DNA from: an uncultured Porphyromonas sp.
GTDB taxonomy: Bacteria; Bacteroidota; Bacteroidia; Bacteroidales; Porphyromonadaceae
DNA length: 12,086 bases
Assembly: GCA_900554935.1 (NCBI GenBank)
Contig: USJF01000031.1
Coordinates: forward strand, 1-12,086
Reading direction: 5' to 3'
Of the stretch, positions 1 to 8,826 are shown piece by piece. How positions within the stretch are numbered: position 1 is the stretch's first letter; every line of letters begins with the position of its first letter. A program made the translations under genes and the position numbers. The notes below the pieces were generated by a model. The model made no database searches, was not told the origin of the DNA, and saw nothing but the letters and a program-made list of their open reading frames with translations.

Positions 1-3000
1 CGTTAACGCGCCCCCCCCAGAGAAAGTAGGCTGCACGAGTTCCTTTCACTCGTATGGTAGGATTGGCTCCACCCATCTTATTTTTATATAGATTCTTAGC
101 ATAGATACGCTCGACCATCCAATCCTCCTCATTACAAATAGGAGCGGACGGATCCTGAATCGTCTCTGGAATAGAAGCCACGGCATATCCTTTAGTGTAC
201 TGGGCAAGATCGAGCAACTTATGTTGCGATCCCTGCGAAGAAAAGTCATAACGAGCACCATTGGCATCTGAGAAGAAGTGCTTCTCCTCCTCTGTAACCG
301 TTGGGAAGGGATCCTTACGACCATGCTGATAGAGGAATCCATAGGTCTTGAGTCGTGAATCTAGCGACCCCCATGTATCTGGACCAAGTCTCAGTGTTGC
401 CCCTAGGTTACGATCCATCCAGTACTGCTGGATAGCAGAGGGATCATTCTCTATATTCGCCGTGCCAAGTGGCAGTGATATCATCGACGGATACTCCTCC
501 AGCACCCAGATATGCCAGCTCCAAAGGATGACACCACGATCATTCTTAATCGTAATCATCGCATTGCCTGTATGCTTATCACCGGGATAAACATAGACAA
601 AGCCCGTAGGACCATCACCGACCGTAGAGAGCTCCTTGAAGAGTGCAGAGCCATCAGGATTGACGGGAACCTCATAATTGGTCTCATTATCGGCCCACTC
701 AACTTCAACACTAAAGTCTTGACCCTCCGCAAGTCCAGCGAAGCGCGTCTTCGATGCAAAGAAACCCCCACCTGACCTGGCTCCGTAACTATATCCCTTG
801 TTATCTGTATCAGAACGCTCAAGGATCACCTCATTGTAGAACTTCTTGGCTGTATTCACACGAGATACTGGTATCAGTATCCCCTGCCCACCACGGAGCA
901 TCATATAACTATTAGCCTCCGGCTGCTTCTTGGCCGCTACAAATCGTACAGAGAAGACATGATCTCGGAACTGCTTGCCGTTGGGGTTAGTCGACTCAAT
1001 GAGGAAATAGGCGCGGCCCTCAACGCGGTCGTTATATTCCAAGTCATTGACAGTGGTAAAGCGCATTATATCTCCATAGCTATTATTACTATTGCCCGTA
1101 TTGGCATACACGCCATACTTTGGCGTAACTGCAGTGGTGCCACTATATCCATCTACTCCTGTAGTACCATAGAATTTATTGATAAAGAGCCCTCTATTTT
1201 TATACACATTCTCCCCATACCTTCTATACTCTGCCGGTAAGGCAAGGCGCCTCTTTATCTCCTCTGTCAGCTTTTCTCTACGCTCAACATTAGGGGGATA
1301 TGTACCCACCTCATACTCGTTACCTCTACTATCGGTCTTAGTGGCAAGCACCTGGAATAGAGGAGTGATCCTATAGGATGTATTGGCACGAACATAGATT
1401 TCTTTCTCCTCACCATTCATAATAAAGGTAGCATCCTCAGCATCCTGTAGCATGCCAAAAGCCTCACCCCTCACATTCTTGAAGCGATCGTACTTCTCAA
1501 ACTTCGTTAGCGGGGTGTCGTCAGAGCTAGTGTAATATGGGGTCACAGAGTACTCTGTCTGGAGGAGTGTGAGTGAGACTTTGTAAAGAGAGAAGCCATC
1601 TGGGACTAAACTGGTATCCTTAATGCTAGGATCATCATTGTCTCTTGCATCCAAGATGATCTCATACTCACTACGATAAGACTCATAGGGATTACCATTT
1701 CCATTACGTCCAGGAGCCTTAATCACAAAGATGACCGTATTTAGTTTTTTATCGTGTAATCTTTCAAAATCATCTTGATCCAGATAATGTGTGGCAAACA
1801 AGCCTCCTCTTAGCGATGAGATCTCCTTGCCAGAAGCCCCATTACCTCCGGACTCAGCGAGAGTCTTGATATTCTCAGGCGCTACTCCGGGGATCCGGAG
1901 ATTAGGAACATCCGTATAGACCTCCCAATCAAAATTGTTGCCGGCAAGAGAGTTAATAATCAAGACCGGACGTCTTGTATTAGGATCTCCGGCTCCATTA
2001 CCACCCTGGATCTTAGCTTCCTTAGGGCTCCACTGGAGAACAAAGGCTCTTTGATCAGACACTTCAGGCCCCTGGTTGGCGTTAAACTCTATCACAGCGT
2101 GGGTTCCATACCGAGGTTTCTCTTTTGCTCGAGGATCGGCATCAACAAGGGTGAAGAGGTCGTAGTCATAGGTATTATACGAGTTGCCCGTAACTCTGGG
2201 ACGCCTCTTGATGGTCCAGTTATTGAACCGCTCATTAAGGACGTCAAGATTAGAATCATCTTTTGTTATCTGAGCTGTATCCCTATAGGCCTCATAGGCA
2301 AGAATACGGAGCACGGGCTTAATATCAGGACGTTGCTCTACATGTAGTGTCCACTCAAGGCGGCCTGCTTTCAGCAAGATCTTCGCTGTACGTGAAGTCT
2401 TCTTACCATTGACCTTATTGGCATCAATCTCCTCCTTGGTATATTCCTTGACACGAATGGGAAGTGGTCCGTAGTAGTCATTATTATGCTTTGGGTTCTT
2501 CACATTGCACTTTGTCGAGGTCTTACCATCTACCTTCTCATCAAGGGATAGCCAAGACGGGATCGTGCCGGTCTTTTCATCCTTAAGGATCGTCGCAGTC
2601 CATCCACCGGGGAAGTCTGTGATAGCATTGGGTATGTCCACTGCTACATCCGAACCAAAGACCATGTGATCTCGGTCTACCCCGAGCATATACTGTCCAT
2701 CAGTCAGTACTCTCGTGAGGTCGGCATTGTCCCACACAGAGATAGTATAGAAGATCGCATAGTCATTATTCTCTAGTGCCTCCCCTGGGGTATCGTAGCC
2801 TACGCCACCTACTTTTGTGATATTAAAGCGGTAGCGGTGATTTCTAAGAATATCAAGATACTTCTTTTCAGCATCTGGATTAGGGGTATTTCCTCCCTCA
2901 AGGAAGTCAGCTCGGTAGTAGGTTATCTTGTTACTCTGTGAAAGATCTAGATTTGCCTGTTTGCCTTTGTATATTCCACCGATCACCAATGCAGTGGCAT

Positions 3001-4027
3001 GGTCACGAAGATCCTTATCCCTATCCTTGCCGGTCTTCTCAGTCTCAGGCTTACGATTCTCAGGGATGTAGATGGTGCGATTAAGAGCGCCAGACTGATC
3101 AACCTTATAAATAAGAGGAGCATCTACGCCAGCAAGAACTGATGAAGATGGAAGGGTTGGTGAGGTAATCGTCTTATCAGTAAAGCTCCCTATTGACCCA
3201 GGAACTTGGTACTTCGTATTGTAGCGATACACGTAGACTTCTTTCAGCTCAAAATCCTTAACCTTTGGATCCTGCTTATTTGGCGTCTCTCCAGAGACGT
3301 TGCTGTCGTTCATACCTTCTGTAAAGGCGAGACCTACATCAACCCTTGCAAGTGAGCGGTATAGGTAAATTGTATTTGCTATGGGCATATTGGCCTTCCA
3401 GTCTGAGAATGCCAATACTTTTGTATTACTAGTAAGAGTCTGGAGGTCACTCTCACCCCACATAGGGATAAGATCGTAGTCCACTCCTTGCTGCTTGCCT
3501 GCCCCACCATCAGCCTTCCACTTTTTAGTAAAGGCTTTTTGCATAGCCACGTATACATCTTTCTTCTTAGTTCCTGGAGCGATGTTGCCTATATCACCTG
3601 GATAATTAGCAATAAGTACTAGTCGCTGAGGATTATTTCTCGTCTTCAGACGAAGCCTTACGGTATACTTTGAGGAGTTGGCATCCACCAACGTCGGAGT
3701 AGCTAGGACTCGTGCTGGGTATGAAAATGTCTCATCACCTTCAGCAGTCCCATTAGGTGCCTCGAAGACCAGAACATCAAGAGCAAATGCCTTATTCTCA
3801 TCTTCTGGGGTCAGAGCACGGGTGTTATTTGCTGCTCCACGGACAGAGGCATCAAGCATCTCTGGGACATTAAGATTGATCGTTGCATCAACTTCGTCGT
3901 CCTCAACTATCTCATCTGTACAGTTAGGATATCTATTATCACCCATGAAGGTATCGTGACAGCCGGTCGTCGCTAGGATCGCCAGCATCGCTAGAAGGGT
4001 GCCAAATGAAAAAAGTCTGCGTTTCAT
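1..4027 (-). CDS. Large tip-type fimbrial lipoprotein, partial (C-terminus beyond left edge)
   Basis: Seen: the frame opens at ATG 4027 and stays open for 1342 codons to the window edge; every codon was checked for stops. The N-terminus is a lipoprotein signal (MKRRLFSF..LATTGC) with lipid Cys23 and a second Cys36. A possible processing bond lies at R63-G64 or R70-A71. Fimbrillin-like marks follow: IPMWGE at 187-192 and YLYRSLARV soon after, then YIPEN. Residues about 460-568 look like a BACON domain (GWTATI, PSWLSL, then AKILLKAGRLEWTLHVEQ). Near the C-terminus are WSWHIWV (1169-1175), YWMDRNLGA (1202-1210) and YQHGRKDPFP (1233-1242), which resemble FISUMP-type domains in large Bacteroidales surface proteins. 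Inference: last-assembled tip or adhesin subunit, in the place of Mfa5 or FimE. No DxSxS metal site of a von Willebrand A domain was seen. It starts 31 nt after the preceding gene, so it is probably co-transcribed. Sure of the gene and lipoprotein, moderately sure of the tip role. Confidence 0.5.
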   Translation of the reverse strand, partial: MKRRLFSFGTLLAMLAILATTGCHDTFMGDNRYPNCTDEIVEDDEVDATINLNVPEMLDASVRGAANNTRALTPEDENKAFALDVLVFEAPNGTAEGDETFSYPARVLATPTLVDANSSKYTVRLRLKTRNNPQRLVLIANYPGDIGNIAPGTKKKDVYVAMQKAFTKKWKADGGAGKQQGVDYDLIPMWGESDLQTLTSNTKVLAFSDWKANMPIANTIYLYRSLARVDVGLAFTEGMNDSNVSGETPNKQDPKVKDFELKEVYVYRYNTKYQVPGSIGSFTDKTITSPTLPSSSVLAGVDAPLIYKVDQSGALNRTIYIPENRKPETEKTGKDRDKDLRDHATALVIGGIYKGKQANLDLSQSNKITYYRADFLEGGNTPNPDAEKKYLDILRNHRYRFNITKVGGVGYDTPGEALENNDYAIFYTISVWDNADLTRVLTDGQYMLGVDRDHMVFGSDVAVDIPNAITDFPGGWTATILKDEKTGTIPSWLSLDEKVDGKTSTKCNVKNPKHNNDYYGPLPIRVKEYTKEEIDANKVNGKKTSRTAKILLKAGRLEWTLHVEQRPDIKPVLRILAYEAYRDTAQITKDDSNLDVLNERFNNWTIKRRPRVTGNSYNTYDYDLFTLVDADPRAKEKPRYGTHAVIEFNANQGPEVSDQRAFVLQWSPKEAKIQGGNGAGDPNTRRPVLIINSLAGNNFDWEVYTDVPNLRIPGVAPENIKTLAESGGNGASGKEISSLRGGLFATHYLDQDDFERLHDKKLNTVIFVIKAPGRNGNGNPYESYRSEYEIILDARDNDDPSIKDTSLVPDGFSLYKVSLTLLQTEYSVTPYYTSSDDTPLTKFEKYDRFKNVRGEAFGMLQDAEDATFIMNGEEKEIYVRANTSYRITPLFQVLATKTDSRGNEYEVGTYPPNVERREKLTEEIKRRLALPAEYRRYGENVYKNRGLFINKFYGTTGVDGYSGTTAVTPKYGVYANTGNSNNSYGDIMRFTTVNDLEYNDRVEGRAYFLIESTNPNGKQFRDHVFSVRFVAAKKQPEANSYMMLRGGQGILIPVSRVNTAKKFYNEVILERSDTDNKGYSYGARSGGGFFASKTRFAGLAEGQDFSVEVEWADNETNYEVPVNPDGSALFKELSTVGDGPTGFVYVYPGDKHTGNAMITIKNDRGVILWSWHIWVLEEYPSMISLPLGTANIENDPSAIQQYWMDRNLGATLRLGPDTWGSLDSRLKTYGFLYQHGRKDPFPTVTEEEKHFFSDANGARYDFSSQGSQHKLLDLAQYTKGYAVASIPETIQDPSAPICNEEDWMVERIYAKNLYKNKMGGANPTIRVKGTRAAYFLWGGRVN

Positions 4028-4058
4028 ATTGTATCTCTTTATTCTATTTTTATCAAAA

Positions 4059-5534
4059 TCAAAGCTCCGTAGGGATATCCACATCCTCCCATGGAGAGAC
4101 TATATAGGGCACTGGACCCTGAGGGCTGTACCTAAACTTAATATTGAGTTGGTACCAAGTATTGCGATGCACATCCAACAAGCCTGTAGTGGCATTCTTT
4201 TCCCCAAATGGTAGCTCAAAGACTTTATTGCCACGAGGTTTGATTACCAAACCAGTCTTGGGATCATACTTACTCATCACCACATAGATAGTGCTCTGCT
4301 TAGAGGCCTCTGTGGGATAATTCTCTGGTGTAAAAAACACCATGTATCCACCTCTGATATCTGCAGCACCCCCCTTATCATCTACTCCTCCACCTTTCCA
4401 TCGGAACCAATTTCTACGGTAGTCCCAATAGGCCGGTATGGACTTTTGTTTGGTTCCAAGGGGCAATAATTCCCCCAAGTTATCCGCCATCATCTTCTTT
4501 ACTCCGTCCCAGTTGTTGGGCACTATAGAGCAGACGTTAGGGAGCTTTCCCCAGTATATTTCATCCACATAGTAGTTGTCTTCTGAATAGGCACTATTCG
4601 GCGTATCCCACATAATGGAAACAATAGATACTGCACGCTCTAGATAAATCACGTGCAGTGGCTTTGGCTCACCGTCGGAGGTTTCAGAAGCGATCAGCCC
4701 GTCTCCAGCTGCATTTTTAGCCACCTTATATAGCCTACCATACATGGGGATATAAGAACTGGTAAAAATAGAACTACCAGTCCAGGCATCATATTCATAA
4801 TCGGCAGGCACATACTTTTTCTTATCACTATCCCACGTTTCAGTCTGAGCAAAGCGCTCTTTCCATTGGTCTATTGCTCTTTTTGAGAGCATAGTAAACT
4901 CCTCGGCAACTGTGATGTAGGGCACGTCAAAAGAGAGATGCGTCAGGGGATCATTGTAATACTGCCCCTCTCTTCTTCTCGCATTCACAAAAAAGGAGAG
5001 CTGACCATTCTTGGGCAGTCGATAAAAGGTAATATCCACTTTAGTAGGGGCTTCGGCATCGGTAGCTTTATCCATATCAATCCTAAAGTTTTCATCTGAA
5101 GGAACAGGTACCATTCCTTTCACTTCATAATCCATTGGGTGGAGCTCAGGAATCGAGAGGGTGCGAATCCAATCCGACTTGTAGTAATTTAGCCCTGACT
5201 TATAAACGGCATAATTATGCGAGCCATCGTTACTAGCAGATGACTGATGGCTATTGACTGTAGACCGCTGCCTTTCCTCTTCGCTATATGTGCGACTCAA
5301 GTCACCAACAGAAGCACGTAGCCCATTGGGTTGCATCGACTGAAGAGTATTATTTGGACCGACTAAGATAGAGACAGTTATCGGCTGTGCGAGCTCATAG
5401 GTATTGCTTTCGCTCTCATTTTCGGATACCACAACCTCTACCCTCTTCTGACAGGCAAAGAGGAATAGAGATAGGAGCGGTATGCTCACAGAGAGCATTC
5501 CAATTATTATTCTATTATATCTTTTCATCATCAT
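4059..5534 (-). CDS. Accessory fimbrillin-like lipoprotein (Mfa4 position)
   Basis: A 491-residue protein (489 if the third of three successive ATGs is used). The signal peptide ends at LFAC, lipid Cys28. After a Ser/Glu/Asn-rich spacer comes a beta strand (PITVSILVG) and an Arg-Ala bond at R73-A74, placed like the maturation site of type V pilins. IPMYG at 262-266 and YLERAVSIV are fimbrillin-fold marks shared with neighbouring genes. The end, about VSPWEDVDIPTEL, matches the C-terminal strand form (PW followed by alternating hydrophobics) used as donor strand. It begins only 7 nt after the stop of the upstream gene, so translation is probably coupled. By position it corresponds to Mfa4, but I cannot show direct sequence homology to Mfa4. 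Likely a minor or tip-proximal subunit on the outer membrane surface. Confidence 0.5.
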   Translation of the reverse strand: MMMKRYNRIIIGMLSVSIPLLSLFLFACQKRVEVVVSENESESNTYELAQPITVSILVGPNNTLQSMQPNGLRASVGDLSRTYSEEERQRSTVNSHQSSASNDGSHNYAVYKSGLNYYKSDWIRTLSIPELHPMDYEVKGMVPVPSDENFRIDMDKATDAEAPTKVDITFYRLPKNGQLSFFVNARRREGQYYNDPLTHLSFDVPYITVAEEFTMLSKRAIDQWKERFAQTETWDSDKKKYVPADYEYDAWTGSSIFTSSYIPMYGRLYKVAKNAAGDGLIASETSDGEPKPLHVIYLERAVSIVSIMWDTPNSAYSEDNYYVDEIYWGKLPNVCSIVPNNWDGVKKMMADNLGELLPLGTKQKSIPAYWDYRRNWFRWKGGGVDDKGGAADIRGGYMVFFTPENYPTEASKQSTIYVVMSKYDPKTGLVIKPRGNKVFELPFGEKNATTGLLDVHRNTWYQLNIKFRYSPQGPVPYIVSPWEDVDIPTEL

Positions 5535-5541
5535 TCACCGT

Positions 5542-7044
5542 TTACGATTGAGGCCAATCGGGTAGAGGGTCAGCATTACCCGGGTCATCGGGGTTAATAG
5601 GGATATCTTGCTTCACCACTTTCCAGGGCAGAACCTTCACGCCATCTTCAAGGGTTATCTCAAGACCATCGCCACGTAGACGAGCATGGATCACATAATT
5701 AGTATTGCGCCTAATAGTAAATCTCTTCACATTAGGGTCGCCATCTTTCTTCCCTTTTTCAAGGGTATAAAGCGGAATACGATAATGGTAAACATCCTTG
5801 CCATTCGCTCCAGGGTGTGCCAAGAAGCTTAGTGCTAGGTGGATATAAGGCATATCCTCTTCCCCTGCATCCTTGATGAACATAGGTGGAATATAAAGGT
5901 AATAGGCAGGAGTACTGTCACCATCCTTGTAAGTAGCCATCTGCTGGAAGATCTTCTTGATATTATAAGTGCCAGATAGTGTCCCTTCCCAAAATGAATT
6001 CTCTGGGTCAAGATCCCAGCGAATAGTCTCTGTCAGTGTCGCCTTATAGGTAGCAATTGACTCCATCCACGGTGCAGGATTACCGTAATGTCGCCAATTA
6101 TTGGGGAGTTCCGAACCTATAGAAGCGGTCCATTCGTCTCTCAAGGGGAGTGCGACATAGCATTCTTGCCTACCTTTTACATCCACTAAGTCTAGAAAAG
6201 CACCCAACGTCTTCCTATTGGCTATCGTGGGGCTAACAGCATAAGGGCGAGGGTCCACTTGTGCGTTCTCTACTAAATCATTGACATACATAGTGCAAGT
6301 GTTGTCTTTAGCAGACGTTAGAGTAAAAGCTACACGAGCATACACCCTCTCCAGATTGATTGCTGGCATCACTACCATAGGCTCACTCTCACCTTCCTTG
6401 AGTCTACGCACACTTAAGTATTGCTGGCCTACCATCGGCATCAGATAAGGTTCTTGCCAAACTCCTGCTACCTTTTTGCGTTCACCACCCAGCATCTTAG
6501 CCGTGAGTGCAGATGCCGTTGCTACCTCTTTGGGGTCGCGTAGTTGCCCCTTGCGAGCTGCCTCTATAGAGGGCAGGTCATTGACGAGTAATAGAAAGTT
6601 GTAATCACCAGGCAAAAGTTCCGTATCGAAGGTGAGTGACTTTCCCTCTGTGCCGAAACTTTTCACCTCCAATCCATCAAAAGGATCAGGCATCCCCTCG
6701 GTAAGTTGGGCATCGTGATAAAAGATCGCCTTCACTCGCTCCTCTCCCTTATAGATATAGAGCATGGCGAAGTCCACCCTCCGCTCTATCTCCAGCTCCT
6801 CACGTACATTTTGTTGGAAAGCACTTCCTTCACCTTCAGTGACTTGCCCTTTCTTGCCATCTGTGGCACGTAATGATTCGGGTAGCCTGCTTTGATAAGG
6901 TGCAATCTCTGCCACTATGCGAATCATCTCAGGCTCCTCGCAGTGGAGATCCCCCCATATTCCACCCCTGGCACAGGCAGTAATGAGTAGCATAGACACA
7001 ACTGCTACAAGTGTATGGAATATATGCTTATAGATCTTACTCAT
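5542..7044 (-). CDS. Accessory fimbrillin-like lipoprotein (Mfa3 position)
   Basis: A 500-residue protein from ATG 7044. The signal peptide ends at LITAC, lipid Cys24. The next residues carry GGIWGDLHC with a second Cys at 35, exactly 11 after the lipid Cys, the same spacing as in the anchor protein of this operon (Cys20, SDLSEC31). Strand IRIVAEI is followed by a candidate processing bond R59-A60. MPMVG at 202-206 and LERVYARV are fimbrillin-core marks. The segment ITLEDGVKVLPWKVV near the end looks like a type V donor strand, but a Pro/Asp-rich tail of about 20 residues follows it. The N-terminal half (LYIYKGEERVKAIF, then LLPGDYNFLLLVND) also recalls Mfa2-type anchors, so it may be an intermediate form. 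Probable role: minor subunit or adaptor. It lies 70 nt after the second fimbrillin gene. Family assignment is moderate; the exact role is inferred. Confidence 0.5.
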   Translation of the reverse strand: MSKIYKHIFHTLVAVVSMLLITACARGGIWGDLHCEEPEMIRIVAEIAPYQSRLPESLRATDGKKGQVTEGEGSAFQQNVREELEIERRVDFAMLYIYKGEERVKAIFYHDAQLTEGMPDPFDGLEVKSFGTEGKSLTFDTELLPGDYNFLLLVNDLPSIEAARKGQLRDPKEVATASALTAKMLGGERKKVAGVWQEPYLMPMVGQQYLSVRRLKEGESEPMVVMPAINLERVYARVAFTLTSAKDNTCTMYVNDLVENAQVDPRPYAVSPTIANRKTLGAFLDLVDVKGRQECYVALPLRDEWTASIGSELPNNWRHYGNPAPWMESIATYKATLTETIRWDLDPENSFWEGTLSGTYNIKKIFQQMATYKDGDSTPAYYLYIPPMFIKDAGEEDMPYIHLALSFLAHPGANGKDVYHYRIPLYTLEKGKKDGDPNVKRFTIRRNTNYVIHARLRGDGLEITLEDGVKVLPWKVVKQDIPINPDDPGNADPLPDWPQS

Positions 7045-7114
7045 AATTCAAATACTCTGCTAACAAACTCCCCTCTAAGGTTTTCTAGCACTCTATCTTA
7101 CTCAATAAATACGG

Positions 7115-8806
7115 TCAATCCTCAGGACGACCTCTTCCGACATCCACGTGGCGTACCACCTCATTCCACTGAAGGATATTGGCTTTCACCCTAATTAGAT
7201 TGGCATTTTCCTCCACAGGCTTCTGAGGATCGATAGGTGGCTCAAATGGAGTGTCATCAGGCTTGGGAATATTAGGATCATCAGGGTCGATAGGGTCATA
7301 GTTAAGACCAATACCTGATATACTGGACACACAAAGGTCGTAGATATTATTTCTCCGAGTGTCGCAGTAATTCACAAAGCCCCTAGAGGCGTCCTTCTGC
7401 CGATTGATAGGAATCAAATAGACCATACGACCATGTGTATACCTACGTGCCTGTTTATTACCGCACAATAGGGCATCTCTAAGAGTAAGGTAGATGGCAC
7501 CATCCGAAGCACCCACGTAAAAAGTTCCTGGCTGCTCCTCAAACTTCAGCTTATAAACATTACGCCCGACCGTGTTATTATCTTCATCCCAACTAAATTC
7601 GTAGTAATTATCTAATCGAGGTCTATACTTTGGATCTCTTCTGAGCCTATAAAAAAGCTCTTCTGAGATCTCTACACTGTATGTGTGAGCTTTCCTAAAT
7701 AGTGAGTCACTTTGCATCAGGCGAGGCTTCTTAGCTTTATAATCATATTCGTAGCAGTGGGTAATTTTATCGAGCTGAGCGTAGACCTTGGCATAGGCGA
7801 TTCGATTGTACTTAATCTCGCCCTTTTTAGAGGCCACCTTATTATTACCATACATAGAGTTTTCGAGGAAGTAAAAGCCTCCATCAATGGAGACCGGGTT
7901 GGCAGTCTTATCTTTCACCTCTTTAGGGTTTCGGTAGTAGCCATTGAGGATATAATCTGTACCCTCTTTATCCGATACCCTTTGCAGGAAAGGATGTCCC
8001 TGCTTAGGATCCCAATCGGTAGGCACTCTTTCGGCATCAATTAGAGACACATAATCTTTATAGATGTTGGGGCTACTCTCCGTCAAAGTCCTCTCACCAG
8101 CCCTATCGCGGAATAGATAACTCTTCTTCGCCGATCCAGCCATACTGTAGGTAAGAGGCAACTTTAGTGTACCCACATTCTTCAGTTCCGCAGTCACACT
8201 GCTCGACTTGGTGATTTGTACCTTAGCCACCACACGCTCTACATCAAAAGAAAAGTTGTTTTTACTCCCCTGCATCACCTCCTGTTCTGTCGCACTGTTA
8301 TCAATAGTCACTGTGTTGTTATTCTGCTCTACAGTAGCGGTCATCAACATTCCATTAAGATTGATCCCAGCATAACTTAATAGGTCTTTCAGCTCTATCT
8401 CACGATTCTTTGTAAAGTCTCTCGAACTTGGTCTGAATATAGGATTACTATTGAGTAACAGTGTAATTTGCACTTGGGATTGTATCCCAGCTTTCAATTC
8501 CAGCAGAGGCGACTTCCAGATTCCAGCAGACTCTTCTCTGAGCATCGCCGGCATACTGGCATAGTCTTTGAAAAGGACTAATCCTTGCTCTACCTTTTGC
8601 TCATTGTCCGTCCCAGGCACATCTTTTTGGTCTTGATTCACCCCACGAAGAGTGTGATCTGTTGCGACGCGGACGGCGAACCGGATAGAGTTGTTAGTGT
8701 CGCTCTTAATAAGAGCCTCCTCACGGGAAGATCGCTGATTGCAGGCTCCCAATAGGAGGGCACCTAATAGTAGGGCAACTAGGTGATGTATTCGATTTCT
8801 TTTCAT
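7115..8806 (-). CDS. Second Mfa1-type fimbrillin, paralogue of the major subunit
   Basis: A 563-residue lipoprotein precursor: signal peptide to LLLGAC, lipid Cys22. A strand (IRFAVRVAT) is followed by R54-G55, a good fit to the Arg-directed maturation site of Mfa1/FimA. It parallels the upstream fimbrillin along its length: VERVVAKV at 189-196 (LERVVAQA there), AGERTL, FYFLENS, AYAKVYA, TFYVGASD, DTRRNNIY at 482-489 (identical octapeptide at 483-490 there), then a Asp/Pro linker with DPDDPNIPKPDD. The donor-like strand NLIRVKANILQWNEVVRHVDV is followed by seven more residues (GRGRPED). It starts 20 nt after the anchor gene; AAGGAG directly abuts the ATG, too close for a normal Shine-Dalgarno. 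Role inferred: an alternative shaft subunit, or an adaptor between shaft and tip replacing a typical Mfa3. Assignment to the Mfa1 family is strong. Confidence 0.5.
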   Translation of the reverse strand: MKRNRIHHLVALLLGALLLGACNQRSSREEALIKSDTNNSIRFAVRVATDHTLRGVNQDQKDVPGTDNEQKVEQGLVLFKDYASMPAMLREESAGIWKSPLLELKAGIQSQVQITLLLNSNPIFRPSSRDFTKNREIELKDLLSYAGINLNGMLMTATVEQNNNTVTIDNSATEQEVMQGSKNNFSFDVERVVAKVQITKSSSVTAELKNVGTLKLPLTYSMAGSAKKSYLFRDRAGERTLTESSPNIYKDYVSLIDAERVPTDWDPKQGHPFLQRVSDKEGTDYILNGYYRNPKEVKDKTANPVSIDGGFYFLENSMYGNNKVASKKGEIKYNRIAYAKVYAQLDKITHCYEYDYKAKKPRLMQSDSLFRKAHTYSVEISEELFYRLRRDPKYRPRLDNYYEFSWDEDNNTVGRNVYKLKFEEQPGTFYVGASDGAIYLTLRDALLCGNKQARRYTHGRMVYLIPINRQKDASRGFVNYCDTRRNNIYDLCVSSISGIGLNYDPIDPDDPNIPKPDDTPFEPPIDPQKPVEENANLIRVKANILQWNEVVRHVDVGRGRPED

Positions 8807-8826
8807 CTCCTTAGCTCGCTATAAAT

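Noticed and set aside
46..342. A 98-codon minus-strand frame
   Set aside because: It overlaps the large tip gene in another frame, has Arg/Ser-rich low-quality composition and no family marks, while the tip frame is open throughout.
348..2347. Several plus-strand open frames of 65-98 codons
   Set aside because: All lie antisense to the continuous tip gene, show no recognisable motif and are explained by its codon pattern.
1..4027. von Willebrand A domain, as in P. gingivalis Mfa5
   Set aside because: No DxSxS metal site was found. The nearest, DQSGA, lacks the last Ser and lies in a fimbrillin-type segment before YIPEN.
3678..4214. Two plus-strand frames around the start of the tip gene
   Set aside because: They are antisense to the tip signal peptide and to the end of the 491-residue gene; nothing in them supports a real protein.
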